A DNA stretch of 64,000 nucleotides from an uncultured Phocaeicola sp. (GTDB taxonomy: Bacteria; Bacteroidota; Bacteroidia; Bacteroidales; Bacteroidaceae), in the NCBI GenBank assembly GCA_948579315.1, contig CAPAOL010000009.1, positions 1 to 64,000 on the forward strand, written 5' to 3'. The translations under genes and the position numbers were made by a program. The notes beneath the pieces are model-generated. The model worked only from the letters and a program-made list of their open reading frames with translations. It did not search any database and was not told the origin of the DNA. Shown here in pieces: positions 8,593 to 18,291 of this stretch (its first letter is position 1; every line of letters starts with the position of its first letter).

Positions 8593-9345
8593 ATGAAATT
8601 TCTTGGAATTATACCTGCCCGCTATGCATCCACTCGTTTTCCTGCAAAACCGTTGGCTATGTTGGGTGGAAAAACTGTTATACAACGTGTGTATGAGCAA
8701 GTGGCAGGCGTTTTGGATGATGCTTATGTAGCCACAGACGATGAGCGTATTGAAGCTGCTGTCAAGGCGTTCGGAGGTAAGGTTGTGATGACTTCTGTTC
8801 ATCATAAAAGCGGTACGGATCGCTGTTATGAAGCTTGTACAAAGATTGGAGGTGACTTTGATGTAGTGGTCAATATACAAGGAGATGAACCTTTTATTCA
8901 GCCTTCACAATTGGATGCGGTAAAGGCTTGTTTCGAAGATGTAACCACGCAGATTGCCACGCTGGTGAAACCTTTTACTGTAGATGAACCGTTTGCTGTA
9001 CTGGAAAATGTAAATTCACCGAAAGTGGTAGTCAATAAGAACTGGAACGCGCTTTATTTTAGCCGGTCCATTATTCCTTATCAGCGTAATGCTGAAAAAC
9101 AGGACTGGCTGAAGGGACATACCTACTACAAGCATATCGGACTGTATGCTTATCGTACAGATGTGCTGAAGGAGATAACCATGCTTCCGCAGTCTTCTCT
9201 AGAACTGGCTGAATCTTTGGAGCAGCTCCGTTGGCTGGAGAACGGATATAAAATAAAGGTGGGCATTAGTGAAGTAGAAACTATCGGAATTGATACCCCA
9301 CAAGACTTGGAACGGGCAGAAGAGTTTTTGAAGAATAGAATCTAA
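8593..9345 (+). CDS. kdsB: 3-deoxy-manno-octulosonate cytidylyltransferase
   Basis: 250 residues, the normal length. It activates KDO with CTP to CMP-KDO for lipid A core synthesis. Visible motifs: IPARYASTRFPAKPL at the N-terminus (nucleotide binding, with the conserved R-x-S-x-R-FP-KPL), ATDDERI (about 54-60), VVNIQGDEPF (about 93-102) and TIGIDTPQDLERAEEF at the C-terminus. All are diagnostic of KdsB. It abuts folK upstream and is 4 nt from the M16 gene downstream, giving a three-gene operon. Confidence 0.95.
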   Translation: MKFLGIIPARYASTRFPAKPLAMLGGKTVIQRVYEQVAGVLDDAYVATDDERIEAAVKAFGGKVVMTSVHHKSGTDRCYEACTKIGGDFDVVVNIQGDEPFIQPSQLDAVKACFEDVTTQIATLVKPFTVDEPFAVLENVNSPKVVVNKNWNALYFSRSIIPYQRNAEKQDWLKGHTYYKHIGLYAYRTDVLKEITMLPQSSLELAESLEQLRWLENGYKIKVGISEVETIGIDTPQDLERAEEFLKNRI

Positions 9346-9349
9346 TCGT

Positions 9350-10633
9350 ATGGATCGTAAAATACAACCAGAAATACAAACCCTGAAAAATTTTTGTATA
9401 CTTCCTCCCGTCCGAATGACATTGCCGAATGGTATTCCATTGACTGTTATTAATGCGGGTGAACAGGAAGTGATACGCATGGATGTGCTTATCGCTGGAG
9501 CTCGTTGGCAGCAGTCGCAGAAACTGCAAGCCTTGTTTACAAACCGGATGTTGCGCGAAGGTACGACAAAATATACGGCTGCTACCATTGCCGAGAAACT
9601 GGATTACTACGGTTCGTGGCTCGAACTGTCCAGCTCGTCGGAGTATGCATACATCACTGTTTATTCGTTGAATAAGTATTTGGCGAAAACATTGGAAGTG
9701 GTAGAATCCATGATTAAAGAACCGCTTTTCCCGGAGAAAGAATTGCATACCATCCTTGATACCAATATCCAACAATATCTGGTCAATACTTCCAAAGTTG
9801 ATTTTCTTGCACATCGCAGTCTATTGAGGTCGCTTTATGGCGAACAGCATCCATGCGGTAAAGTAGTGGTGGAGGAAGATTATCATGCTATCACTCCGGA
9901 AGTGCTTCGTGAATTTTATGAACGGTATTACCATTCGGGCAATTGCTCTATTTTCTTGTCCGGCAAGGTGACAGAGGATATTATCAGCCGGGTGACGGAT
10001 ACATTCGGCACTTCTTTTGGTAAACATCAACAGCCGGCATTGAAATTAAGTTTTCCGTTTACTGCCGTTCCCGAAAAGAGAATTTTTACAGAACGTGAGG
10101 ATGCCATGCAGAGTGCTGTAAAGATGGGATATACAACCATCACTCGTAACCATCCTGATTATCTGAAACTCCGGGTATTGATGACTTTATTCGGAGGATA
10201 TTTTGGCAGTCGGCTGATGTCTAATATCCGTGAAAAAAAGGGGTATACTTATGGCATTTCAGCGGGAATCATGTTTTATCCGGATAGCGGATTGCTGGCT
10301 ATATCGACAGAAACGGATAATGAATATGTGGAACCGTTGATACAGGAAGTATATCATGAAATAGACCGTCTGCATCAGGAGCCAGTGTCGATGGAAGAAC
10401 TGATGATCGTACGCAATTATATGTTGGGCGAAATGTGCCGTAGTTATGAGTCTCCTTTTTCACTATCGGATGCATGGATCTTTATTGCTACTTCCGGTCT
10501 GAATGATGACTACTTTTCACGTTCTCTGCTGGCTGTAAACGAGGTTACTCCTGCAGAAATACAAGATTTGGCACAACGCTATTTGTGCAAAGAGACATTA
10601 AAAGAGGTCATTGCAGGTAAAAAGTTGTCATAA
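9350..10633 (+). CDS. M16-family peptidase-like protein lacking the HxxEH site
   Basis: 427 residues with the two-lobed M16 (pitrilysin/processing peptidase) fold pattern: LPNGIPLTVIN start, a middle YYHSGNCSIFLSGKV (the usual start of the inter-domain strand) and a late GGYFGSRLMSNIREKKGYTYGIS, the conserved C-domain motif with SRL and the R-x-Y substrate-binding pair. The zinc motif HxxEH that should sit near residue 60 is replaced by LFTNRMLREGT, so the protein is unlikely to be a peptidase by itself. M16B proteases often work as an active plus inactive subunit pair. No active partner is adjacent. It is the last gene of the folK-kdsB operon. Confidence 0.85.
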   Translation: MDRKIQPEIQTLKNFCILPPVRMTLPNGIPLTVINAGEQEVIRMDVLIAGARWQQSQKLQALFTNRMLREGTTKYTAATIAEKLDYYGSWLELSSSSEYAYITVYSLNKYLAKTLEVVESMIKEPLFPEKELHTILDTNIQQYLVNTSKVDFLAHRSLLRSLYGEQHPCGKVVVEEDYHAITPEVLREFYERYYHSGNCSIFLSGKVTEDIISRVTDTFGTSFGKHQQPALKLSFPFTAVPEKRIFTEREDAMQSAVKMGYTTITRNHPDYLKLRVLMTLFGGYFGSRLMSNIREKKGYTYGISAGIMFYPDSGLLAISTETDNEYVEPLIQEVYHEIDRLHQEPVSMEELMIVRNYMLGEMCRSYESPFSLSDAWIFIATSGLNDDYFSRSLLAVNEVTPAEIQDLAQRYLCKETLKEVIAGKKLS

Positions 10634-10718
10634 ATTGCTTTCCGAAAGTGGGCTGTTTGGGATAGAAATTGTATCTTTGTCCAAATTGTAATTCTAAAAT
10701 GAGTAACGACTAAAACCA

Positions 10719-11888
10719 ATGAGGAAATATCTATATACTACACTTTTATTGGCTCTCCTCTCACAAGAGGGAGTAATGGCACAAGAAAATGAAGGAAAGA
10801 AAGGCGGATTTTTCGGAAAAATTAAAGATACATTTTCTACTGAAATAAAGATTGGCAACTATACTTTTAAGGATGGCAGTGTCTATACGGGAGAAATGAA
10901 AAGCCGAAAACCGAACGGAAAAGGAAAAACGGTTTTTAAAAACGGCGATGTCTTTGAAGGTGAATATGTGAAGGGGAAACGTGAAGGATATGGAATTTAT
11001 ATGTTTCCTGACGGAGAAAAGTACGAAGGACAATGGTTTCAGGACCAGCAGCACGGAAAAGGTATCTATTATTTTATGAATAACAACCGTTACGACGGAA
11101 TGTGGTATCAGGATTATCAGCATGGTGAAGGTACTATGTATTATCATAATGGTGATTTGTATGTAGGTCATTGGGTGAATGATAAGCGCGAAGGCGAAGG
11201 GGCATATACTTGGGCAAACGGTGCCAAATATACCGGTCACTGGAAAAATGATAAAAAGAATGGCAAAGGTACCATGAACTGGGATGATAGCTCTAAATAC
11301 GATGGAGATTGGAAGGATGATGTTCGTCACGGAAAAGGGGTATTTGAGTATACCAATGGAGATAAATATGATGGTGACTGGGCGGATGATATTCAACATG
11401 GAAAAGGTACTTATTACTTTCACACGGGTGACCGTTATGAAGGATCATATCTTTTAGGGGAGCGCACTGGTCCGGGAGTTTATTATCATGCTAACGGTGA
11501 TAAATATGTAGGTAATTTTAAGAACGGCATGCAAGACGGAAAAGGTACTTTTACCTGGGCGAATGGTGCTGTGTATGAAGGAAGCTGGAAAAACAATAAA
11601 CGCGACGGTAAAGGAGTTTATAAATGGAGCAATGGCGATGTTTATGACGGTGACTGGAAAGATAACCGTCCCAATGGACAGGGTACTCTGAAAACTGTTG
11701 CTGGTATGCAATATAAAGGTGGGTTTGTTGATGGATTGGAAGAGGGGCAAGGTGTACAAATCGACAAAGATGGTAATCGCTTCGATGGCTTTTTCAAACA
11801 AGGAAAGAAGGATGGTCCTTTTGTAGAAACAGATAAAGATGGAAAAGTGATTAAAAAAGGAACCTATAAATTCGGAAGACTCCAATAA
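10719..11888 (+). CDS. Secreted MORN-repeat protein
   Basis: 389 residues. An N-terminal signal peptide (RKYLYTTLLLALLSQEGVMA) is followed by a basic linker and then about 14 consecutive 23-residue MORN repeats, recognisable by the YxGxW start (YEGQW, YDGMW, YVGHW, YDGDW and so on) and the GKG turn. MORN repeats form elongated beta-sheet rods that bind proteins or lipids. Here the array should be periplasmic or surface-exposed. Preceded by TATCTTTG (10673-10680) and ended by a hairpin terminator. The partner and role are unknown. Confidence 0.9.
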   Translation: MRKYLYTTLLLALLSQEGVMAQENEGKKGGFFGKIKDTFSTEIKIGNYTFKDGSVYTGEMKSRKPNGKGKTVFKNGDVFEGEYVKGKREGYGIYMFPDGEKYEGQWFQDQQHGKGIYYFMNNNRYDGMWYQDYQHGEGTMYYHNGDLYVGHWVNDKREGEGAYTWANGAKYTGHWKNDKKNGKGTMNWDDSSKYDGDWKDDVRHGKGVFEYTNGDKYDGDWADDIQHGKGTYYFHTGDRYEGSYLLGERTGPGVYYHANGDKYVGNFKNGMQDGKGTFTWANGAVYEGSWKNNKRDGKGVYKWSNGDVYDGDWKDNRPNGQGTLKTVAGMQYKGGFVDGLEEGQGVQIDKDGNRFDGFFKQGKKDGPFVETDKDGKVIKKGTYKFGRLQ

Positions 11889-11912
11889 TAAATGATAGAT
11901 GATAAATATAAT

Positions 11913-11941
11913 GGGCTGCGCACTGCGTGGCCTATTTTTTT
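11913..11941 (+). terminator. Rho-independent terminator after the MORN gene
   Basis: GGGCTGCGC, loop ACT, GCGTGGCCT (9-bp stem with G-T pairs, 11913-11933), followed by ATTTTTTT. Confidence 0.6.
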
Positions 11942-12089
11942 GTATATATGCGTCAGGTAATGAAGTGATAATAAAGGTATGGTACAAAGAAAAATGGATA
12001 ATAACCAAAAGTAGTCATTATCCATTTTATAATTTCCTGTTGAAAGTAATAACTTCAACTATCAATTATTATTTATCACCTGTTATCTA

Positions 12090-13028
12090 TTAAATGATAT
12101 ATTGTGAACTGATAGATTCGTTATTCATCACTCGTTTAATTGTTTCAGCAAACATATCAGCGATGCTCAACTGTTTCACTTTCGGGCACTTCTTAGCATA
12201 AGGGATGCTGTCTGTAAATACCATTTCTGTCAGGGCAGACTCTTGCACACGGAAAGAAGCCGGATCAGACATTACACAATGGCTGGCAATGGCACGTACG
12301 GACTTAGCACCAGCTTCCATCATGATATTAGCAGCTTTCGTAATTGTTCCTGCTGTATCTACGATGTCGTCAATCAAGACAACGTTTTTACCTTCCACGT
12401 CACCGATGATTTGCATAGATGCCACTTCATTAGCTTTTTCACGTGATTTGTTGCAGAGTACCAATGGTACACCGAGGTATTTGGAGAAAGTGCTGGCACG
12501 TTTTGAACCTCCTACGTCCGGTGTAGCAATAACCAGATTTTCCAACTGTAAAGACTGGATGTAAGGGAGGAATACTGCCGATGCGTACAAGTGATCTACC
12601 GGGATATTGAAAAATCCCTGAATCTGGTCTGCATGCAAATCCATCGTAATCAGTCGGTCAATACCTGCAACAGACAGCAGATCAGCTACCAACTTAGCCC
12701 CGATAGATACACGAGGTTTGTCTTTTCTATCCTGACGAGCCCATCCGAAATAGGGGATTACAGCTACAACGCTCTTAGCTGATGCACGTTTAGCAGCATC
12801 AATCATCAGGAGAAGTTCCATTAAGTTGTCTGAGTTAGGGAAAGTGGATTGAACCAGGAATACATGTGCGCCACGAATTGACTCCTCGTATGAAACTGCA
12901 AATTCGCCATCGGCAAAATGGGTAATGTTCATATTTCCTAGAGGACAATCCAGGCTCGCGCAGATTTTTTCTGCAAGATATCTCGAGTTCGTTCCCGAGA
13001 ATACCATAAAGGGTGCTTTTTCGCTCAT
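12090..13028 (-). CDS. prs: Ribose-phosphate pyrophosphokinase
   Basis: 312 residues, the standard length. It makes PRPP from ribose-5-phosphate and ATP for purine, pyrimidine, His and Trp synthesis. Motifs: FSGTNSRYLAEKI (N-terminal ATP site), FPNSDNLMELLLMIDAAKRASA, FGWARQDRKDKPR (catalytic flexible loop), ITMDLHADQIQGFF and the PRPP loop VVLIDDIVDTAGTI. It reads toward the MORN gene and away from the sensor-kinase gene. A -7 box TACCTTTG on the minus strand (complement of 13065-13072) lies about 37 nt upstream of the ATG. Confidence 0.96.
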   Translation of the reverse strand: MSEKAPFMVFSGTNSRYLAEKICASLDCPLGNMNITHFADGEFAVSYEESIRGAHVFLVQSTFPNSDNLMELLLMIDAAKRASAKSVVAVIPYFGWARQDRKDKPRVSIGAKLVADLLSVAGIDRLITMDLHADQIQGFFNIPVDHLYASAVFLPYIQSLQLENLVIATPDVGGSKRASTFSKYLGVPLVLCNKSREKANEVASMQIIGDVEGKNVVLIDDIVDTAGTITKAANIMMEAGAKSVRAIASHCVMSDPASFRVQESALTEMVFTDSIPYAKKCPKVKQLSIADMFAETIKRVMNNESISSQYII

Positions 13029-13064
13029 TTTGTAATAGATGTTACCTATTTGTTAATTTGCCTG

Positions 13065-13072
13065 CAAAGGTA
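13065..13072 (-). promoter_or_regulatory. -7 box of prs
   Basis: Reads TACCTTTG on the minus strand, a full match to TAnnTTTG. No convincing -33 element is seen. Confidence 0.5.
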
Positions 13073-13181
13073 GGAATTTCTCTTATTATTTAGAAGGACT
13101 TATTGTATAAAAAATATTTTTCTCTCCAACTTATCGGAAATATTTGTAGATTTGCTTTCTGAAAACAGTTAATAGTCAAAA

Positions 13182-16100
13182 ATGAGTTCACGTTTTCCTT
13201 TATATATAATAGGTATAGTGTTGTTTACCTCTTTTTTTTCGTGCACTGATATGGTGCCAACCAAAGAGGTGCGCCTGATTGATTCTTTAAACGGGAAAGC
13301 GTATACTTATCGTTATCGAAGCTTGGATTCCTCCTATAAATATGCCAATGAAGCTTATCAACAGGTAAATTTTTATAAGTCGGGTAAAGCCGAGGCATCC
13401 AATAACCTCGGATTCTGTGCTTTTATGGCGATGGATTTTGACCGGGCGGAAGCGTTACATAAGGAAGTATATAAACTGACTAAAAATGAGCTTGAACTGT
13501 TGATTGCTGATATCGGGCTGATGAAGATTTGTCAGCGGACAGCTATGAACAAAGAATTTTATGATTATCGTAACAGTGCGCTCCGACGTATGAAACGTAT
13601 TCGGGAAGAGAGTGATTTGTTTGCTGACCGCCACGAGGCACTTCGACTGGATTATGCTTTCACCGAATTTTTCATTGTTTCTTCTATATATTACTATTAT
13701 CTCCAGCAGCGACAAGAAGCTATTGCTTCTCTCAATCAGATCCCGGAAAATGAAGTATTGGCAGATACTAATCAGTTGCTTTATTATCATTATATCAAAG
13801 GATCGGCTTCATTGGTGGAAGCCACCAAGCCGGAGGATAGGAAAATGCGTGAGTTCGACCAACTATATATAACTTGGAGGACTGCGGTTCAGACTAATCA
13901 TCCTTATTTTGAAGGAAATGGTCTGCAAGGGCTGGCTAATCTGATGGTTTCTCCCAACAACTTCGAACTCTTTCGAACAAGGAGGGGATATGCGCTGGAT
14001 CAGTTCGGTTTTCCTGTAGATTCGCTTTTGCCTTTGCGGATGGCGCAGCTTGCGCTTGAAAAATTCTGGGAGTATAATGATTTGTATCAGATTGCCGGTG
14101 CGTATGTGTCTATCGGTAAGTATATGAATGAGCACGGACGTTATTCGGAAGCATTGGATACGCTTACAAAAGCGTTAGATTGTGTGAACCAACACCATGT
14201 GCTTTATTATCATCATGCAGTGGATACGTTGGACAAGCTGCGCATTTATGCGGAAGGAGATACGACATATACTGGAGTTCCGTGGATTATGGAGGAAGAC
14301 GTAAAGACGGTGCCCGAATGGATTTCGAGGATTCGGGAACAATTGAGTGTATCGTATGCCGGGCTTGGGATGAAGTATGCTTCTGATTATAACCGGAACA
14401 TATACTTGGATATTCTGAATTATACCCGTCAGGATAAAGAGTTGGAGAGCCGTTATCTTTCGTTGGAATCCGATTCACGACAAATGACGCTTGTACTCTC
14501 TTTGGTTATTGCCGGACTTGTATTGGTGGTTATTCTTTGGTGGTTTTTCAATAAGCGATCTAAAATGAGGAATCAAGTAGATGTGGAACGTCTGCAACGG
14601 ATACTGGCTCTTTGCCGGGACATCACTTCTTCTATACCAATGAATGTTCCGTTAATTCAACAAGGCATCGACCAACTGTTCGGGAAAGGGCGTCTTCAAC
14701 TGGAAATTCCGGAGGAAGGAAAAGCAGCACTGGTTCCTTTGCATCGGTTGAACCGTGATGAAAAAGCGTTGGTGCACGTGCTTGAACCGTATATCGTTTG
14801 GGCTGCGGACAATGAGCAGATGGTAGAAGCGTTGAGTGACGAACGGATGCAATTGGAAAAGCAACGATATGTTTACGAACAACATATCGCGGGAAATAAA
14901 CGCCAAAATCTGATTAAGAAGGCTTGTTTGGCCATTGTGAATGGGATAAATCCTTATATCGACCGTATCTTGAATGAGGTGCATAAGTTGACGGTACGAG
15001 GATATATTGATCATGAAAAGATAAAGAAAGAGAAGTATCAATACATTGACGAGCTGGTAACTACGATTAATGAATACAATGATATTTTGGCGCTTTGGAT
15101 TAAGATGAAGCAGGGGACACTTAGCCTGAATATTGAAACGTTCGATCTCAACGAACTCTTTGAACTGTTAGGCAAAGGGAGACGTGCTTTTGAAATGAAA
15201 AATCAGAAGTTGGAAATAGAACCGACCACGGTTATGGTGAAAGCTGACCGGGCATTGACTTTGTTCATGATTAACACGCTGGCTGAAAACGCCCGAAAAT
15301 ATACTCCGGAAGGAGGAACAATCAAAGTGTATGCCCGTACTATGGATGCGTATGTTGAGATTTCCGTAGAAGACAACGGAAGGGGGATTTCCGAAGAAGA
15401 TGTGGCTCGTATTATCGGTGAGAAAGTATATGACTCTCGTGTCATCGGAATGAAAAATGTAGCTGATCCGGAGGTTCTGAAAGAAAATAAGGGCAGTGGT
15501 TTCGGACTGATGAATTGTAAGGGAATCATTGAGAAATATAAGAAAACGAATGAATTGTTCCGGGGATGCGTCTTCGATGTAGAGAGTGAATTGGGGAAGG
15601 GGAGTCGTTTCTATTTCCGTTTGCCTTCGGGAGTGCGTAAAGCGATGGGGGGCTTGTTGTTTTGCCTGTTGCTTCCGTTTGGGGTGAGTTCTTGTCTGCA
15701 TGATCCGATTCCTCCCATGTTGCAGGAGGGCGATTCGATAGTGGTAGTTACGGATTCTGCCTATGAGGATTTGCTGGATGCAGCGTCAGATTATGCGAAT
15801 GCCGCCTATTTTGCTAATGTGGCTGAAAATTATGAATTTGCTTTGCAATATATAGATTCTGCTATACTCTTGTTGAACGAGCATTATGAAAAATATGCGC
15901 GTCCGGATCGTCCGCATCGGTATATGAAGCTGGTGGGTGAAGGAACGCCTGCCGAAATCAGTTGGTGGAACGAATTGTTTGATTCGGATTATCATGTGAT
16001 TCTGGATATCAGGAATGAGGCGGCGGTTGCTTTTTTGGCTTTGAAACAGTTGGATGCATACAGTTACAATAATTCGGCATTTACGGATTTGTATAAGTTG

Positions 16101-17498
16101 CAAGGAGAAGATCAGACTCTCGAAGCGTATTGCCGACAGTTGGAACGGTCGAACACGAATAAGACAGTAGGAATTATTTTATGTTTTGTTCTACTGATTG
16201 TTTCTTTGGTCGGATACTATTTCCTGTATATGAGAAAACGTTTGCAGAATCGTTTGAATCTCGAACAGGTGCTTGAGATTAATCAAAAGGTATTTGCGGC
16301 ATCTTTGGTCAGACCGCAGGAACAAGAAAATGCAGAGGCACTCCAACGAGAGGAAAGTACACTTAAAGAAATCCCGCAACGTATTGTGGATGAAGCATTC
16401 GGTCCGGTGAATGAACTACTGACAATTGACCGGATGGGAATTGCCGTTTATAACGAAACGACACATCGGCTGGAATACGCTTCTCGTCCCGGACAGGAAA
16501 TGCCGGAGATGGTAGAACAGTGTTTTAATTTCGGAGAATATCTTTCTGAACAGCATCTTCAGGCAATTCCGCTGATGGTGGAAGCAGGAGGTGAACATCA
16601 ATGTGTCGGTGTGCTTTATCTGGAACGTAGAGAGGGAACAGAACAGGAAACGGACCGGCTGCTTTTTGAACTGGTAGCACGCTATGTGACTATTGTCGTA
16701 TTTAATGCAGTGGTGAAACTAGCTACTAAATACCGGGATATTGAATCAGCGCATGAAGAAACACGCAGAGCTTCCTGGGAAGACAGTATGTTGCATGTAC
16801 AGAATATGGTACTTGACAACTGCTTGTCGACGATTAAACATGAGACGATCTATTATCCGAATAAAATCAAACAGATTGTTGGACGGTTGAATACGCAGAA
16901 GCTTTCAGAAACAGAGGAGCGTGAAGCGGTGGAGACTATGACGGAGTTGATTGAATATTATAAAGGAATCTTTACGATTTTGAGCTCGTGTGCTTCCCGG
17001 CAATTGGAGGAAGTCACTTTCCGGCGTACTGTGATTCCGGTGCAGGAGCTATTGGACACTGCCGGAAAATATTTCAAGAAATCAATGAAGAACCGTTCGG
17101 AGAAGATAGAACTGGAGATAGAACCGATGGAAGCAAAGGTGATAGGAGACGTGAACCAGTTGCGTTTTCTATTGGAAAATTTGATTGATGAAGCATTGAC
17201 TGTGCGTGAAGATGGGGTGATACGTCTGCAAGCACGTCAGGATAATGAATATATTCGTTTTCTCTTTACGGATACGAGACGTGAAAAGAGTGTGGAAGAA
17301 TTGAATCAATTATTTTATCCGAATCTGGCACGTATGACTTCCGGTGAAAAAGGGGAGTTGAGAGGAACGGAATATCTGATATGCAAGCAGATTATCCGCG
17401 ACCATGACGAATTTGCGGGACGCAGAGGATGTCGTATCAATGCCGAGCTGGCTGAAGGCGGAGGATTTACGGTTTATTTCACCGTTCCGCGCCGATAA
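13182..17498 (+). CDS. Giant two-module membrane sensor histidine kinase (DUF5112/DUF5113 type)
   Basis: 1438 residues, built as two sensor-kinase modules in tandem. Module 1: lipoprotein-like signal with Cys at about 21 (TSFFSC), a helical TPR-like sensor region, a transmembrane helix about 435-457, a coiled linker, then a HATPase_c domain with N-box ENARKYTPEGG, DNGRGISEED and GSGFGLMNCKG. Module 2 starts about residue 820 with a second hydrophobic lipobox-like stretch (LLPFGVSSC, Cys about 838), a second helical region, a transmembrane helix about 996-1018, a GAF-like region, a candidate phosphoacceptor His (STIKHETIYYP, about 1220) and a degenerate ATPase end. Module 1 has no His at the matching place (CLAIVNGINPY). 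The downstream response regulator (35 nt away) is the likely partner. The signal sensed is unknown. Confidence 0.8.
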   Translation: MSSRFPLYIIGIVLFTSFFSCTDMVPTKEVRLIDSLNGKAYTYRYRSLDSSYKYANEAYQQVNFYKSGKAEASNNLGFCAFMAMDFDRAEALHKEVYKLTKNELELLIADIGLMKICQRTAMNKEFYDYRNSALRRMKRIREESDLFADRHEALRLDYAFTEFFIVSSIYYYYLQQRQEAIASLNQIPENEVLADTNQLLYYHYIKGSASLVEATKPEDRKMREFDQLYITWRTAVQTNHPYFEGNGLQGLANLMVSPNNFELFRTRRGYALDQFGFPVDSLLPLRMAQLALEKFWEYNDLYQIAGAYVSIGKYMNEHGRYSEALDTLTKALDCVNQHHVLYYHHAVDTLDKLRIYAEGDTTYTGVPWIMEEDVKTVPEWISRIREQLSVSYAGLGMKYASDYNRNIYLDILNYTRQDKELESRYLSLESDSRQMTLVLSLVIAGLVLVVILWWFFNKRSKMRNQVDVERLQRILALCRDITSSIPMNVPLIQQGIDQLFGKGRLQLEIPEEGKAALVPLHRLNRDEKALVHVLEPYIVWAADNEQMVEALSDERMQLEKQRYVYEQHIAGNKRQNLIKKACLAIVNGINPYIDRILNEVHKLTVRGYIDHEKIKKEKYQYIDELVTTINEYNDILALWIKMKQGTLSLNIETFDLNELFELLGKGRRAFEMKNQKLEIEPTTVMVKADRALTLFMINTLAENARKYTPEGGTIKVYARTMDAYVEISVEDNGRGISEEDVARIIGEKVYDSRVIGMKNVADPEVLKENKGSGFGLMNCKGIIEKYKKTNELFRGCVFDVESELGKGSRFYFRLPSGVRKAMGGLLFCLLLPFGVSSCLHDPIPPMLQEGDSIVVVTDSAYEDLLDAASDYANAAYFANVAENYEFALQYIDSAILLLNEHYEKYARPDRPHRYMKLVGEGTPAEISWWNELFDSDYHVILDIRNEAAVAFLALKQLDAYSYNNSAFTDLYKLQGEDQTLEAYCRQLERSNTNKTVGIILCFVLLIVSLVGYYFLYMRKRLQNRLNLEQVLEINQKVFAASLVRPQEQENAEALQREESTLKEIPQRIVDEAFGPVNELLTIDRMGIAVYNETTHRLEYASRPGQEMPEMVEQCFNFGEYLSEQHLQAIPLMVEAGGEHQCVGVLYLERREGTEQETDRLLFELVARYVTIVVFNAVVKLATKYRDIESAHEETRRASWEDSMLHVQNMVLDNCLSTIKHETIYYPNKIKQIVGRLNTQKLSETEEREAVETMTELIEYYKGIFTILSSCASRQLEEVTFRRTVIPVQELLDTAGKYFKKSMKNRSEKIELEIEPMEAKVIGDVNQLRFLLENLIDEALTVREDGVIRLQARQDNEYIRFLFTDTRREKSVEELNQLFYPNLARMTSGEKGELRGTEYLICKQIIRDHDEFAGRRGCRINAELAEGGGFTVYFTVPRR

Positions 17499-17533
17499 AA
17501 GGAGAACACATAAAAAGTTATTAGATAAGAAAC

Positions 17534-18262
17534 ATGGAAGAACAGAAGTTTAAAGTTATTATCGTAGAGGATGTAAAACTGGAGTTGAAAGGAACAGAAG
17601 AAATATTCCGCCATGAAATACCGAATGCGGAAGTGATCGGTACGGCAATGACGGAAAGTGAGTTCTGGCCGTTGATGGAGGCGCAGCTTCCCGATTTGGT
17701 ATTGTTGGACTTAGGACTGGGAGGTTCTACGACCATTGGTGTTGACATTTGCCGGAATATATTCAAACGCTACAAAGGAGTCCGGGTACTGATTTTCACA
17801 GGTGAGATTCTGAATGAAAAGTTGTGGGTGGATGTATTGAATGCCGGTGCCGACGGAATTATCCTCAAAACAGGAGAATTACTGACGAAAACAGATGTAC
17901 AGGCTGTGATGGACGGAAAGAAGCTGGTATTCAACTATCCGATTTTGGAAAAGATTGTAGATCGTTTCAAGAAATCTGTAGCCAACGATGCCAAGCGTCA
18001 GGAAGCAGTCATCAGTTATGATATTGATGAATACGACGAACGTTTTCTCCGCCATTTGGCGTTAGGATATACGAAGGAGATGATTGCCAATCTGAAAGGG
18101 ATGCCTTTCGGCGTAAAATCATTGGAGAAACGACAGAATGATCTTATCGGACGCCTTTTCCCGAATGGAGAACGGGTGGGAGTGAATGCTACCCGATTGG
18201 CAGTACGTGCACTGGAATTGCGTATTATCGACTTGGATAATCTGGAGCCTGACGAAGAATAA
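17534..18262 (+). CDS. Response regulator with LuxR-like C-terminal region
   Basis: 242 residues. The receiver domain (about 1-125) shows the acidic pair in VIIVEDVKLE, the phosphoacceptor Asp59 in PDLVLLDLGLGG, Thr in LIFTGE and Lys in IILKTGE, so it looks phosphorylatable. The C-terminal region (about 165-235: ERFLRHLALGYTKEMIANLKG then VKSLEKRQNDLIGRLF) resembles a LuxR/GerE-type helix-turn-helix, with the recognition helix around VKSLEKRQNDL. It probably acts as the transcriptional output of the fused kinase 35 nt upstream. Confidence 0.85.
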   Translation: MEEQKFKVIIVEDVKLELKGTEEIFRHEIPNAEVIGTAMTESEFWPLMEAQLPDLVLLDLGLGGSTTIGVDICRNIFKRYKGVRVLIFTGEILNEKLWVDVLNAGADGIILKTGELLTKTDVQAVMDGKKLVFNYPILEKIVDRFKKSVANDAKRQEAVISYDIDEYDERFLRHLALGYTKEMIANLKGMPFGVKSLEKRQNDLIGRLFPNGERVGVNATRLAVRALELRIIDLDNLEPDEE

Positions 18263-18291
18263 TTAATGGCAAGTAATACCTCTGGAAAGTA

